Below are positions 1 through 8,670 of a DNA stretch of 64,000 nucleotides, one piece after another. The notes under the pieces were generated by a model. It made no database searches. It was not told the origin of the DNA and was given only the letters and a program-made list of their open reading frames with translations. A program made the position numbers and the translations under genes. Where the stretch lies: assembly GCA_022749755.1 (NCBI GenBank), contig CM040449.1:9681657-9745656 (forward strand). Reading direction: 5' to 3'. The stretch is from Azadirachta indica (taxonomy: Eukaryota > Streptophyta > Magnoliopsida > Sapindales > Meliaceae). Each line of letters opens with the position of its first letter. Within the stretch, counting starts at the first letter, position 1.

Positions 1-235
1 AGAGTTGCTTGAATAGGGTAGAAAAGTTGCAACGACCCCATCAAAACTTTTCTCTACAAGTTATCTCTTCGGTTTTGTAACTTCTCCACATAAGCCACCA
101 TGGTGCTCAACACATGCCTCTTTGAACAATCTCGCATCCAATGAGGACCATCACAGTAGTAACAACTTTGCGAAGGTTTGGAATCTTTTGCCTCATTGTT
201 CCACAACTTCTCCTTTCCATGACTTTGCCTTTGCC
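1..235 (-). pseudogene. Ty3/gypsy gag zinc-knuckle remnant
   Basis: Read on the minus strand, about 127-166 encodes CYYCDGPHWMRDC, a C-x2-C-x3-H-x4-C nucleic-acid-binding knuckle of the kind found at the Gag C-terminus of plant chromoviruses. The same stretch occurs, better preserved, in the two gag copies near 7207-7245 and 10940-10990, and the flanking lysine-rich and alanine-valine-arginine segments also align. The fragment has no long open frame and runs off the window start. It is a decayed piece of the same family as the elements at 6-12 kb. Confidence 0.7.
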
Positions 236-294
236 TTACTCCTTTTTAACTCTAGGAGTAAATAGATGATGTGAAGGTTAAATATAGGCGGAGA

Positions 295-316
295 GGGGGA
301 AGGGAGGGGAGGGGGG
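295..316 (+). other. G-run cluster, potential G-quadruplex
   Basis: Four runs of three to six G are separated by loops of one or two A, in an otherwise AT-rich region. This fits the intramolecular G-quadruplex pattern. It lies within a purine tract of about 30 bases between the gag remnant and an LTR-like remnant and may be a decayed polypurine tract. No gene start lies beside it. Confidence 0.5.
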
Positions 317-339
317 ATTGGCACTTGTGTGGAGAAGAA

Positions 340-1330
340 GAAGATTTTAAGATTCAATCAACTCCATTATCAATTCATTCTTTTCTCTTCCCTTAAATGT
401 TGAAGACGATGTTCGTTGTTTTCTTTATGTTTAGCATGAATTAATTTTTCTTCTTTTTTCTAGGATTAAGATTAGCCTAATTATGAAATTTTGATTCATA
501 CTTCTCTTGGTTAATTAATGGTTTATTTTCATTTATGATTGAGTATTCTTCACTGTGCTTAATGCTTCTAAACAATTGATCATTATTTAGTTGATTTGAA
601 AATCATAATGACATTAGAAGGAGATTTATGTGCCAAGTTCATCGTATTGAATGCCCTAGATTGCATGAGAGCTAGGAATATACTTTCATGGTTTATGCAG
701 TTGTTAAATGAGATCCATAAAACTTAATGATCTCTTGGCAATTTTAATTATCATAGGAATATAGTGGATTAGCTATCAAGGGTACTTTGTTAGACCCGGG
801 GAGAGTTAAGCTAGTGGAAAGATTAGCAATTCTTGACTATCAATTATAAAAAATAATCTAATTAATAAGAATTGGAGAATTAATATAGATTAGTTACGGT
901 GAAATAGGATGTCCTAGAGCTTTAATTATTTGAATTCTTTTTGTTGTAATTTGATTTTAGTCTTAGTTTAATTTTATATTATTTAGAATAATTTACTTTT
1001 CCGTAATACCCCTTGAAAAATTGGAGAATAAATTGATTAACAAGAATTGGAGAATTAATACAGATTAATTAAGGTTAATTCAGACATCCTAGAGCTTTAA
1101 TTATTTGAACTCTTCTTCCTGTCAATTCAATTTTAGTATTAGTTTAATTTTATATTATTTTAGGTTAATTTACTTTTTGGCAATATCCTCTAGTTTTTGA
1201 CTTGTTCAAATAAAATTAGAGTTAAACCAACTTCCGTACTTAGTAAGGAATCAATCCTCATGGGAACGATGTACTCTACTTATCATGCATTACTTGTTAA
1301 TGATAACGTCCACTTGCATTTAAAAAATCC
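340..1330 (+). repeat. Decayed LTR-like remnant, sense orientation
   Basis: AT-rich sequence with no coding potential. Its right end (about 1250-1320) carries the sense version of a motif (AATCAATCCT.. then TTACTTGTTAATGATAAC..CACTTGCAT) that appears reversed at 19151-19220, 40299-40365, 50190-50256 and 61434-61499. That motif resembles the 3' end of Tat/Athila-type LTRs. No TG/CA ends or target duplication could be fixed, so the borders are approximate. Confidence 0.4.
863..1187 (+). repeat. Diverged tandem duplication (about 165-bp period)
   Basis: The stretches 863-1005 and 1030-1187 align along their length. Both contain AATTGGAGAATTAATA, then CCTAGAGCTTTAATTATTTGAA, then AGTTTAATTTTATATTATTT and a closing AATTTACTTTT. 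They differ at many positions, so the duplication is old. It lies inside the LTR-like remnant. Confidence 0.7.
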
Positions 1331-1362
1331 ACAATAATTACTACACAAGGCTTGTGGATGCA

Positions 1363-1483
<121 letters not shown>

Positions 1484-1491
1484 ATGCATTG

Positions 1492-1925
1492 TTACGTAAA
1501 ATTGCCAATCTGAGTCTTATTGCCTCGCATATTTAATGCTCTGGCCATAGCTTCTTTTATGGTAGTGTTACTCACAGAGGCAGAATTAGATGCACCCGTT
1601 GATGATGCCAACAGTATTAGCAAGTGAAGGAGACTTAACAGAATCAGGCAGTAACAGAAGCAGTTGTTGTTGCGCGTTATCAACTTAAAGAGAAGATGAA
1701 AGCAGGGACTTGCAGTATATTACTAGGAGGTCTTGGTGGTAGAGCTTACCGAAGCAAAACTTGCTTTCTTTGCACAATATCTATAATGGTGGCAAGTTTA
1801 GCACTTTTGATGTCTTCCCTATTGTGACCATGAAATATAGCAAGACCTTGCTCCTCCTCTTGCACTACTCACAACTTTTCATAGAAAGTCTCCATGCATG
1901 AAGGCACAACATTGAGATCTAGTTA
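1492..1925 (-). pseudogene. Exon-like fragments of an unrecognised gene
   Basis: On the minus strand, about 1750-1925 reads as a charged, helix-like segment with one internal stop (...FHGHNREDIKSAKLATIID...QRKQVLLR) that ends at a plausible splice donor CG/GTAAGC. About 1492-1683 can be read as a second open segment (63 codons, Leu-rich then SNTTIKEAMARALNMRG), also followed by a GTAACA donor. The two cannot be joined cleanly without a frame change. Nothing here is recognised with certainty; it may be the remains of a host gene. An alternative reading of the second segment is a tiny secreted peptide, which has no further support. Confidence 0.25.
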
Positions 1926-1929
1926 GCGT

Positions 1930-4261
1930 GGAATTAGATTAGGGTTCTAATAGAACAATTAGTAAAAGCAGAATTTTGATTTTGGTTTTTGGAAATGGGT
2001 ATATATGGGTCAGGGCGGCTCGAAGTTTGCAATCTCTGTCGTCAGTTTGTTTTCTTATTTTTTTCTAAATTCGTCTCTGATCCCAACCCAAAGCCAAGAC
2101 TTTGCGAGGAGGCCTTCAATAACAGGGACTAAATTGTTAAAATTGATAAAATAATATCCTAATTTTTTATTTCACTAAGTTTAGGAATGAGCCTATCAAT
2201 ATTAAATGAGTTAATCGAACCAATTTTTTTTAAAGCTTGATTTGATTTTTGCTTTAATATTTTAGAAACCCAAAAATTTGATTCGGTTTTTGGTTCATAC
2301 AAACCAACCTAAGAATTCAACTGAAATTTGAACCATAAATTAAAAATAAATAAATTGAAAATAAATTATATCTTTGGTATTTTATGAAAAAGTTGGGTCA
2401 TAGTAAAATAGATTCATATAAATAAAATCATCATATGTAAAATAATAAAAAGAAAGAAGCCCTCTACTCTTTAATATTTGATGAAATGACCTTAACAATA
2501 ATGGTAGTTTTCTTTAAATAAGTTTGGACCAACTTTATCTAGCAATTATAGACATGGTTAGCTAAGTTTGTGTGTTCAAGTAACAAGTGTTTAATTTCGA
2601 TTAATTTGGATATATTTTGTAACTAATTAATTTCACTTTTAGAAATATATCAACAAGGTCAAGGAGGGATCTTATTTTCGATACTTAACACCGGATATCT
2701 TAGTTGCTTGCCTTTGAATGTTATAAAAAATATAATTGAAGAGTCCATGAACAAGGTGACGTCAAATTCCTTAATGACAATGCTTTACGCTTCAATAAGT
2801 AGTTTGAAAGAAAAATCATCAAATTAAACACACACACACACACACGGAGGACCAGTTAATATTCTTGTACTGTGTGGAGTTGTACGTATATGTATAATAA
2901 AATATTTTAATTTTTCTTAATGTAAGATCTGGTGATTGATTACATTTCTGTTGTGAAAATAAGGAGACCTCTAATAAATTTGTCCGGTGACAATTTATTT
3001 AATTTTTTTTCCTAGCACTGTCGTTAGATAATCAAAAAAGGGTCCATCATGTAACTTTTAATTGAATATAATATGTAATATAATATAGATTAAAAGGGAT
3101 TGTTATAATCAAGAACCAAATAGCATAGAGAACCAAGCCGAAATCATTGGTTTGGTTTCAATTTTTTAATTTTCGGTTTCTTTTTGCCACTCATATTAAT
3201 TTCTTTGTTTTGCTAGTAATATGATTAAAAAAAAAAAAGTACTTAGCATTTGCGAAAGATTTTTTTTTATATAAAACAATGATTATTCAATATTATTTTT
3301 TTTATAGTAGAAATATCTAGCAGATATTATATGAATTAAAATTTCGCGTGTTATTTTGACACCAAATTTTTCAGTATAATACTTATAGTAACTTTACATA
3401 ACATAACTAATGTATCTTAGATATAACAAATAATGTTGGTATAAGTTACATACATCAATTGGGTGGATATATAATTTTAAGCTTATGTGGATTGAGGATT
3501 TGTGACCGTGCACGCTCTAGAGGATATGTTAAAGTCCACTATAATTAACACGTAGAAATATTGTATATATTAGATAGAGATCATTAATAACATTGAAAAT
3601 ATGCAGGAATTTATAATTCAAGGAAAGGAAATACACACTTAGAATTATTTCAAAGTTTACATCGTAATTTATTTGCATAGTGTCAATATTTTTTTTAATT
3701 GTTATTACTATAATTAATTATTGTTATTTCAAAAGGTAACAAAAGAGTTCCAGGAGCAGCCCCAACACATAACACAGAATAGCATCACAGTTATTGCAAG
3801 TTTCTAAATTACGTGCCTACGTAGCGAAGACATAGACATTATAGGTAATGTGAAAGTTGGGCATTTTTAGCTGATGCAGCAGTGAAGAGCATAAATAAAA
3901 CTAATCACAGGGGATCTAACTTCACTGTCCCCGTAACACTTGCTTGATAGCAACATTAAAGGACCTAGCAACAGCTCGAGCAATGTGAAAACAGAAGTTG
4001 CAGAAATCAGTAGTAGTAGCAGTAGAAGAGCAACTTGAAATTTCCTGCAAAATCCTTCTCCACAGAAGCCATTAGATTCCCACAGAATTGACTACATTGG
4101 CTATTCTTTCTTGGCACTTTCACACGTCATAATAATTTATAGAAAGTAAGCTTCGTTCTAACAATCTCACGTAGAAGTAATTACTTAGGTTGCAATGATT
4201 GCAAGTTTCGTTCCCTCTCTACCAAATTTTAAGACATCAATTATGTACTAATTTGTATTAA
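1930..4261. other. AT-rich intergenic DNA, no gene recognised
   Basis: No convincing ORF. A (CA)n tract lies at 2829-2845. Around 3740-4140 composition rises and the minus strand has short exon-like runs (for instance ARAVARSFNVAIKQVLRG followed by a stop), but nothing was recognised. Short AACCGAA/TTCGGTTT motifs recur near 2210-2310 and 3120-3190. Confidence 0.5.
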
Positions 4262-4931
4262 AACCTTAATCGAGAAAAGATGCAAAAGGCATAATCATTT
4301 TGAAAAAGATTGTTGGCATCGGCAAAAACAAGAAGCTCATTTTACTGAAAAGAATGAATCCCATGATCAATTATTTTATTTTGCTTATTCTGTTCATAAT
4401 AAATCAAGGGATGTACAGTATTTAGACAGTGGTCGTTCAAAACACATCACTAGCAACAAAAGTTGTTTTGTTTCTTTGAAGGAAAAGGCATTATTGCGGT
4501 CAAGATTAAAGACGGCAATGAAAAATATATTCACAATATTTTTTATGTTCTACCCCTTGCACAAAACTTATCAAGAGTACGGCAATTAATTCAAAGAGGC
4601 TACAAGCTTACTTTTGATGATGATAAATGTCTCATAATTGACAAAAAGAAGGGGCAACTTATAACTACTATTAAAATGACCCCTAATAAAGTTTTTCCTT
4701 TAGTGTGATGCCACTTGGGCAAAAATATGTTTTAAAATGTCAAAATGTGGATGAATCCACATTATGACATTTGAGATATGACCATCTAAATTTCAAAACC
4801 TTAAATGACTAAAACAAAAAGAAATGGTGCTTGGGCTATCATATATTTCTCTTGAAAAGAAAATACGTGAAGGATGCATTTATGGCAAAATGCATAGATT
4901 GCCATTTCTAAAGGTATCCTAGAGAGCTAGA
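4262..4931 (+). pseudogene. Ty1/copia gag end, protease and pre-integrase, left part of split element
   Basis: The plus strand shows in order: the last part of a Gag zinc knuckle (C-x4-H-x4-C, CKRHNHFEKDC), the aspartic protease with DSG active-site triplet (4426-4434) and the following GKGIIAVKI...IHNIFYVLPLAQNL block (4484-4580), then the GAG-pre-integrase domain (about 4750-4905, EGCIYGKMHRLPF). Frameshifts and stops break it, and the first Cys of the expected integrase zinc finger is Arg. The element has no 5' LTR here. It is cut at 4931 by the composite insertion and resumes at 12392. Confidence 0.88.
4928..4931. repeat. Target-site duplication TAGA (left)
   Basis: TAGA precedes the TGTCACGG end at 4932, and TAGA at 12392-12395 follows the CGTGACA end at 12391. 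Removing the insertion together with one TAGA brings the copia integrase frame straight back in register (LELLHADIW follows), apart from a TGG-to-TAG change, so the duplication is well supported despite being only four bases. Confidence 0.8.
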
Positions 4932-5211
4932 TGTCACGGCACGAGAGATCGCATATTGGCTGGGTGTGCTAAAATGTGACAACTCAAGCACATTGATGTT
5001 TCATGGTGCAAAGTCGGCTTTGGTCCCAAGGGCTATTATGTAGAGGGGACTTAGACCACCCCTGCCCGAACTGGTCGGGAACTGAAGTCGTCCTCCTGAT
5101 GAGGTCAAGGTAAGCCGAAACCAGTTACATATGCGACGCGCTAATAAGGCTTACCCTCGATAAGGGGGTCTACGAGGGTGCCGCACGTGCTGCTCCGCTG
5201 GGCATGTGACA
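4932..5211 (+). repeat. LTR A, copy 1 (280 bp)
   Basis: Starts TGTCACGG and ends ATGTGACA, followed after two bases by a degenerate primer site. It aligns over its whole length with 5688-5967. I count roughly 20 differences, almost all C/T or G/A transitions, with copy 1 having lost more CpG sites, as expected from methylation decay. Confidence 0.9.
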
Positions 5212-5687
5212 GATGATATCAAAGCAGGAACAAGAATTTTCGCAAAATCTCGCTACATTCCTGACTCCTGTGGGAATCCACCGAGACGGCCGAGGATATT
5301 AGCCCGTAAGATTGGGCGAGGGAAAACGGGGTGTTTATTGTGTGACCCTTCGCCACGCAGCCCCGAATGTGGGCGTGCTCGCACCACGTTGTGTCCTGCG
5401 GTAGGGGGATCTTCTTGGGGGAAGATGAGCATAGTGGTTTGAAAGGCAACCGCATAGCACCTCATCTACGCCAAGCACTGCTATCACCTTACGTCGAGGA
5501 TGGCGTGCCCGCACGACGTGATGTTACTGTGTTCTCTTTATGGGAGTCTCCTAGCTTCCGGGGGAGATTGGCGTTATGGAGTGGAGCGGTATGCAGGGTA
5601 GGACCTCGATGATCTACCAATTGAGTTGGCAAAAAATTTGAAGATGGCCGCGTGCATGAGGACGTGCACGATTTCGGTGGGAGAGAA
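5212..5687 (+). mobile_element. Internal region of short LTR element (TRIM-like)
   Basis: Only 476 bp separate the two 280-bp LTRs, giving a 1036-bp element in the size range of terminal-repeat retrotransposons in miniature. It carries a primer site at the left and a purine tract GGTGGGAGAGAA at 5676-5687 directly before the second LTR. Open frames of about 80 codons occur on both strands, but they match nothing and are explained by the GC-rich composition. Such elements depend on proteins made elsewhere. Confidence 0.75.
5214..5225 (+). promoter_or_regulatory. Degenerate primer binding site (initiator Met tRNA)
   Basis: TGATATCAAAGC differs by two G-to-A transitions from TGGTATCAGAGC, the usual plant site complementary to the 3' end of initiator Met tRNA. 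The undamaged version follows the second LTR at 5970. Confidence 0.8.
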
Positions 5688-5967
5688 TGTCACGGCACGA
5701 GAGATCGCATATTGGCTGGGTGTGCTGGGGTGTGACAACTCAAGCACATTGATGTTTCATGGTGCAAAGTCGGCTTCGGTCCCAAGGGCTATTATGTAGA
5801 GGGGACTTAGACCAATCCTGCCCAAACTGGTCGAGGATTGAAGCTGTCCTCCTGATGAGGCCAAGGTAGGCCGAAACCAGTTACATATGCGATGTGCTAA
5901 CAAGGCTTACCCTTGATAAGGGGGTCTACGAGGGTGCCGCACGTGCTGCTCCGCTGGGGGCGTGACA
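5688..5967 (+). repeat. LTR A, copy 2 (280 bp)
   Basis: Starts TGTCACGG, ends GGGCGTGACA. It is both the 3' LTR of the short element on its left and, by position, the 5' LTR of the Gag-coding segment on its right, since an intact primer site follows. There is no target duplication after it, so the short element did not insert alone here. A shared LTR between two internal regions is the expected product of unequal recombination or template switching. Confidence 0.9.
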
Positions 5968-5969
5968 GA

Positions 5970-5981
5970 TGGTATCAGAGC
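5970..5981 (+). promoter_or_regulatory. Primer binding site (initiator Met tRNA)
   Basis: TGGTATCAGAGC, two bases after the LTR end at 5967, matches the plant initiator Met tRNA primer site exactly. Reverse transcription of an RNA starting in LTR A would begin here. Confidence 0.92.
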
Positions 5982-6133
5982 CACCATCAGAGAATGGAAA
6001 GGACTGGTAGATTGTTACCGTGTCACGGCCTCACTCTCTCGTCAAGGTTGAGCAACACAAGGTTGAGTGGAGACCTTGTTGAGAGGGAGCTTTCAAAACA
6101 AAAGTTACGTGAGGGGAAACTCTATCAAAAGGA

Positions 6134-8149
6134 ATGGCCAACGTTTCCGACATTACCATTGCAGGTGAGGAGGCCCAAGTACAGGGACGTGACGAGCAAC
6201 GTCTTACCAAGGGTGGAAGTAAGAGGGCGCAGTCCAAGGACATGGTAGCTGGCCTGAACACTAGAGTAGCTAGCGTGGAAGCTTTTGTGGCAAGCGTAGA
6301 CTTACGCCTTGATGAGATGGAGCAGCGCTTCGACGGGTTGGAAGCGGAAGACAATGCTCTTTGTGAGGTAGTGGAGGTGTCTATCGCCAAACTCGAGGAT
6401 GCCTTCAAGCAAGAGTTGCTAGCGGTTCACGACCGTATGTTTAGGGACATTCGAGCCTACATTGATCGGGAACTGGCCATAATTAAGGAGGATGTGGCTT
6501 TGTGCAAGCGTGCGGCAGCAAGTGGGATGACTACCACACGTAAAGCACCAAGAGTCGATGTCCCCAACCCCAAGTTCTATAATAGTTCGAGGAGTGCCAA
6601 GAACGTGGACAACTTCTTGTGGGGAATCGAACAATATGTTGAAGTGATGGGCATCACCGATGAACAAATCAAGGTAAGTACCGCCACCCATTATCTAACC
6701 GATGTGGCTATGTTGTGGTGGAGAAGGAGGTACGGTGACATTGGTAAAGGGATATGCACCATCGAAAATTTCGATGACTTCAAGCGGGAACTCAAACAGC
6801 AATTCTATCCGGAAAATGCCGAAGAGGAAGCACGAGGTCGGTTGCGACGTCTCAAACAATCCAAAATCTTGCGGGACTACATCAAGGAGTTTACTAGCTT
6901 GGTGTTAGAGATTCCGAATATGAGCGACGAGGATTCGCTCTTTTTCTTCATGGATGGGCTCCAAGGATGGGCGAAGACGGAGCTTAGGAGAAGAAGCGTG
7001 CAAGATCTTGTAACCGCCATAGCCGTTGCAGAGACTCTCACTGATTACTCAAGTGAGCGATCAAATACCAAGGCCAAGGACAAGAAGGGTGGCCACGATA
7101 AAGGTGGGGGAGACCATAGCAAATCGCAAGGAGACGATTTCCGCAAACCATCTAGCGGCAAAGAGAAGCCAAAGAATGACAAAGAGAAGGATTCCAAACC
7201 TTCTCGAAATTGCTACTTTTGCGATGGTCCTTATTGGATGCAGGATTGCCCGAAAAGGAATGCATTGAACGCCATGGTGGCTCGTGCGGAGGAACCACCA
7301 AGTCGAGAAGGTGACGCGGCAATGGGTTCTTTGCAACTACTCAATGCCATTCGAACAGTTCCGAAGGCACAAGTAAAGGGGCTTATTTATGTTGATGTGG
7401 TGATTAACAAGGTACGCATGAAAACCTTAGTTGATACCGGAGCCTCACATAATTTTGTGCAGGTTGATGAAGCCAAACAACTAGGTCTCAAAGTGACCAA
7501 CAAAGACGACACCATAAATGCAGTAAATTCGGCCGCTAAACCAATCAAAGGTGTAGCGCAGAAGGTCGAAACCACTATTGGAGAATGGAGAGGTCTGGTA
7601 GATTGGTCAGTAGTACGTATGGACAACCACAAAATTGTGCTTGGGATGGATTTCTTTGATCAAATGAGGGTCGTGCTAGTACCATTTGCCAACATTATGT
7701 ACATCCTTGATGGAGGCAAGGCGTGCATGGTTCCAATATCAAGATCAAATAAGGAGGAGATTAAGACACTTTCGGCCATGCAATTCAAGAAGGGCTTGAA
7801 GCGCAAAGTGTCTCACCAAGATCATCTTCCTCCAAAATTGAAGATCCATCCCGTCTTCCATGTAAGCATGTTAAAGCCTTACCATGGAGATGAGGAAGAC
7901 TTGAGCCGAGGGGAGTCAAAACGAGCTCCAACTGCTATGGTAACCTCTTTCGAGAAGGAGGTTGAATGCATCCTTGCAGATCGACGAGTTCGAAAGCGAG
8001 GAGTGCCGAACTACACGGAATATTTCGTCAAGTGGAAGGGTTTGCTCGAAAACGAGGCTACATGGGAGTATGAAGATGCACTATGGCAATTCCAAGAGCA
8101 TATAAGGAGGTTCCGTGAGGAAAACGCGATAAGGACGTCACACATTTAG
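6134..8149 (+). CDS. Gag-protease-integrase tail-chromodomain fusion protein (671 aa)
   Basis: An uninterrupted frame with domains in order: predicted coiled coil (residues about 40-100), retrotransposon Gag domain (about 170-265, TATHYLTDVAMLWW...), basic Lys/Asp-rich linker, zinc knuckle CYFCDGPYWMQDC (about 359-371), aspartic protease with DTGASHNF (about 433-440), then, after KKGLKRK (about 558), a direct jump to the integrase C-terminal motif IHPVFHVSMLKPYH (about 571-584) and a chromodomain (about 609-665, YFVKWKGL...ATWEYE). Reverse transcriptase, RNase H and the integrase core are missing, yet the frame is kept. The inverted copy at 10181-11780 continues past the same joint into normal pol, which locates the deletion at about 7807-7812. 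Known families: chromoviruses use the chromodomain to target integration. It would be non-autonomous, similar to TR-GAG elements. Expression is unknown. Confidence 0.9.
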   Translation: MANVSDITIAGEEAQVQGRDEQRLTKGGSKRAQSKDMVAGLNTRVASVEAFVASVDLRLDEMEQRFDGLEAEDNALCEVVEVSIAKLEDAFKQELLAVHDRMFRDIRAYIDRELAIIKEDVALCKRAAASGMTTTRKAPRVDVPNPKFYNSSRSAKNVDNFLWGIEQYVEVMGITDEQIKVSTATHYLTDVAMLWWRRRYGDIGKGICTIENFDDFKRELKQQFYPENAEEEARGRLRRLKQSKILRDYIKEFTSLVLEIPNMSDEDSLFFFMDGLQGWAKTELRRRSVQDLVTAIAVAETLTDYSSERSNTKAKDKKGGHDKGGGDHSKSQGDDFRKPSSGKEKPKNDKEKDSKPSRNCYFCDGPYWMQDCPKRNALNAMVARAEEPPSREGDAAMGSLQLLNAIRTVPKAQVKGLIYVDVVINKVRMKTLVDTGASHNFVQVDEAKQLGLKVTNKDDTINAVNSAAKPIKGVAQKVETTIGEWRGLVDWSVVRMDNHKIVLGMDFFDQMRVVLVPFANIMYILDGGKACMVPISRSNKEEIKTLSAMQFKKGLKRKVSHQDHLPPKLKIHPVFHVSMLKPYHGDEEDLSRGESKRAPTAMVTSFEKEVECILADRRVRKRGVPNYTEYFVKWKGLLENEATWEYEDALWQFQEHIRRFREENAIRTSHI

Positions 8150-8160
8150 GTGGGGGAGGA
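8149..8160 (+). promoter_or_regulatory. Polypurine tract of forward chromovirus
   Basis: GGTGGGGGAGGA lies directly before TGTCACGCC at 8161 and overlaps the stop codon region of the fusion ORF. It is the expected plus-strand priming site next to a 3' LTR. Confidence 0.85.
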
Positions 8161-8670
8161 TGTCACGCCCCGCGTGAACAGTGCTCGTGAACAGTAAACC
8201 GTAGCCAAAACTTTGTGCGGGCAGCACTTGCGCAAGGGAAAATCTGGGACAAGCGGGCGCGTGAGCTTTGGTAATATGACTCATTGGTAGAACGGGTTAA
8301 GGGGGCAATGAGGCATTTGAGCCAAAGATCCATATATTCTTCCTTATTGGCATTGTTGTACTTATAGCCTAATGTTAGCCCAATTAACCCAAGTTCTAGA
8401 ATTGTGTAGATAGCATTACCATTTTGACAATTGTGTAGATAGCATTACCATTTTTAGAACATTTCTAAAAAGCCAATCTTAACCCTCAAAAGTGCATTGT
8501 GAGGTGCAATCTTGGCCGTCCATTGTATGTAAGTTTTCCTATAAATAGGTGAGGCCTCATTTGGCCAAACCAAGCAACCAAGTAATAAACTTGAGTTGTG
8601 TAAATCACTCTTCACTCAAACTCTTATTGCTCTCTCTTCTCTCTTTATTCATAAGCTTCCAATTTAGCGC
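8161..8670 (+). repeat. LTR B, forward, truncated
   Basis: Starts TGTCACGCCCCGCG and aligns with the complete inverted LTR at 12391-11781 until TTTAGCGC at 8670, where the last ~100 bp are missing and minus-strand pol begins. It contains a TATA box (TATAAATA, 8540-8547) and a 26-bp tandem duplication (about 8401-8452, GTGTAGATAGCATTACC twice). It differs entirely from LTR A, so the element it closes has mismatched LTRs. Confidence 0.9.
8540..8547 (+). promoter_or_regulatory. LTR B TATA box
   Basis: TATAAATA in a conserved CCTATAAATAGG context, also present in the inverted LTR at 11984-11991. Transcription from here would run rightward into the antisense strand of the inverted pol and gag copy. 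Confidence 0.65.

Noticed and set aside
5206..5612. Four ORFs of 70-81 codons on both strands
   Set aside because: GC-rich, non-coding interior of the short LTR element; no motif and mutually overlapping.
5611..5630. tRNA A-box-like AACTCAATTGGTAGATC on the minus strand
   Set aside because: The D-stem pairs at only two of four positions and no anticodon or T-arm follows; judged chance.
6031..7632. Minus-strand and +1-frame ORFs over the Gag fusion
   Set aside because: Shadows of the 671-codon frame.
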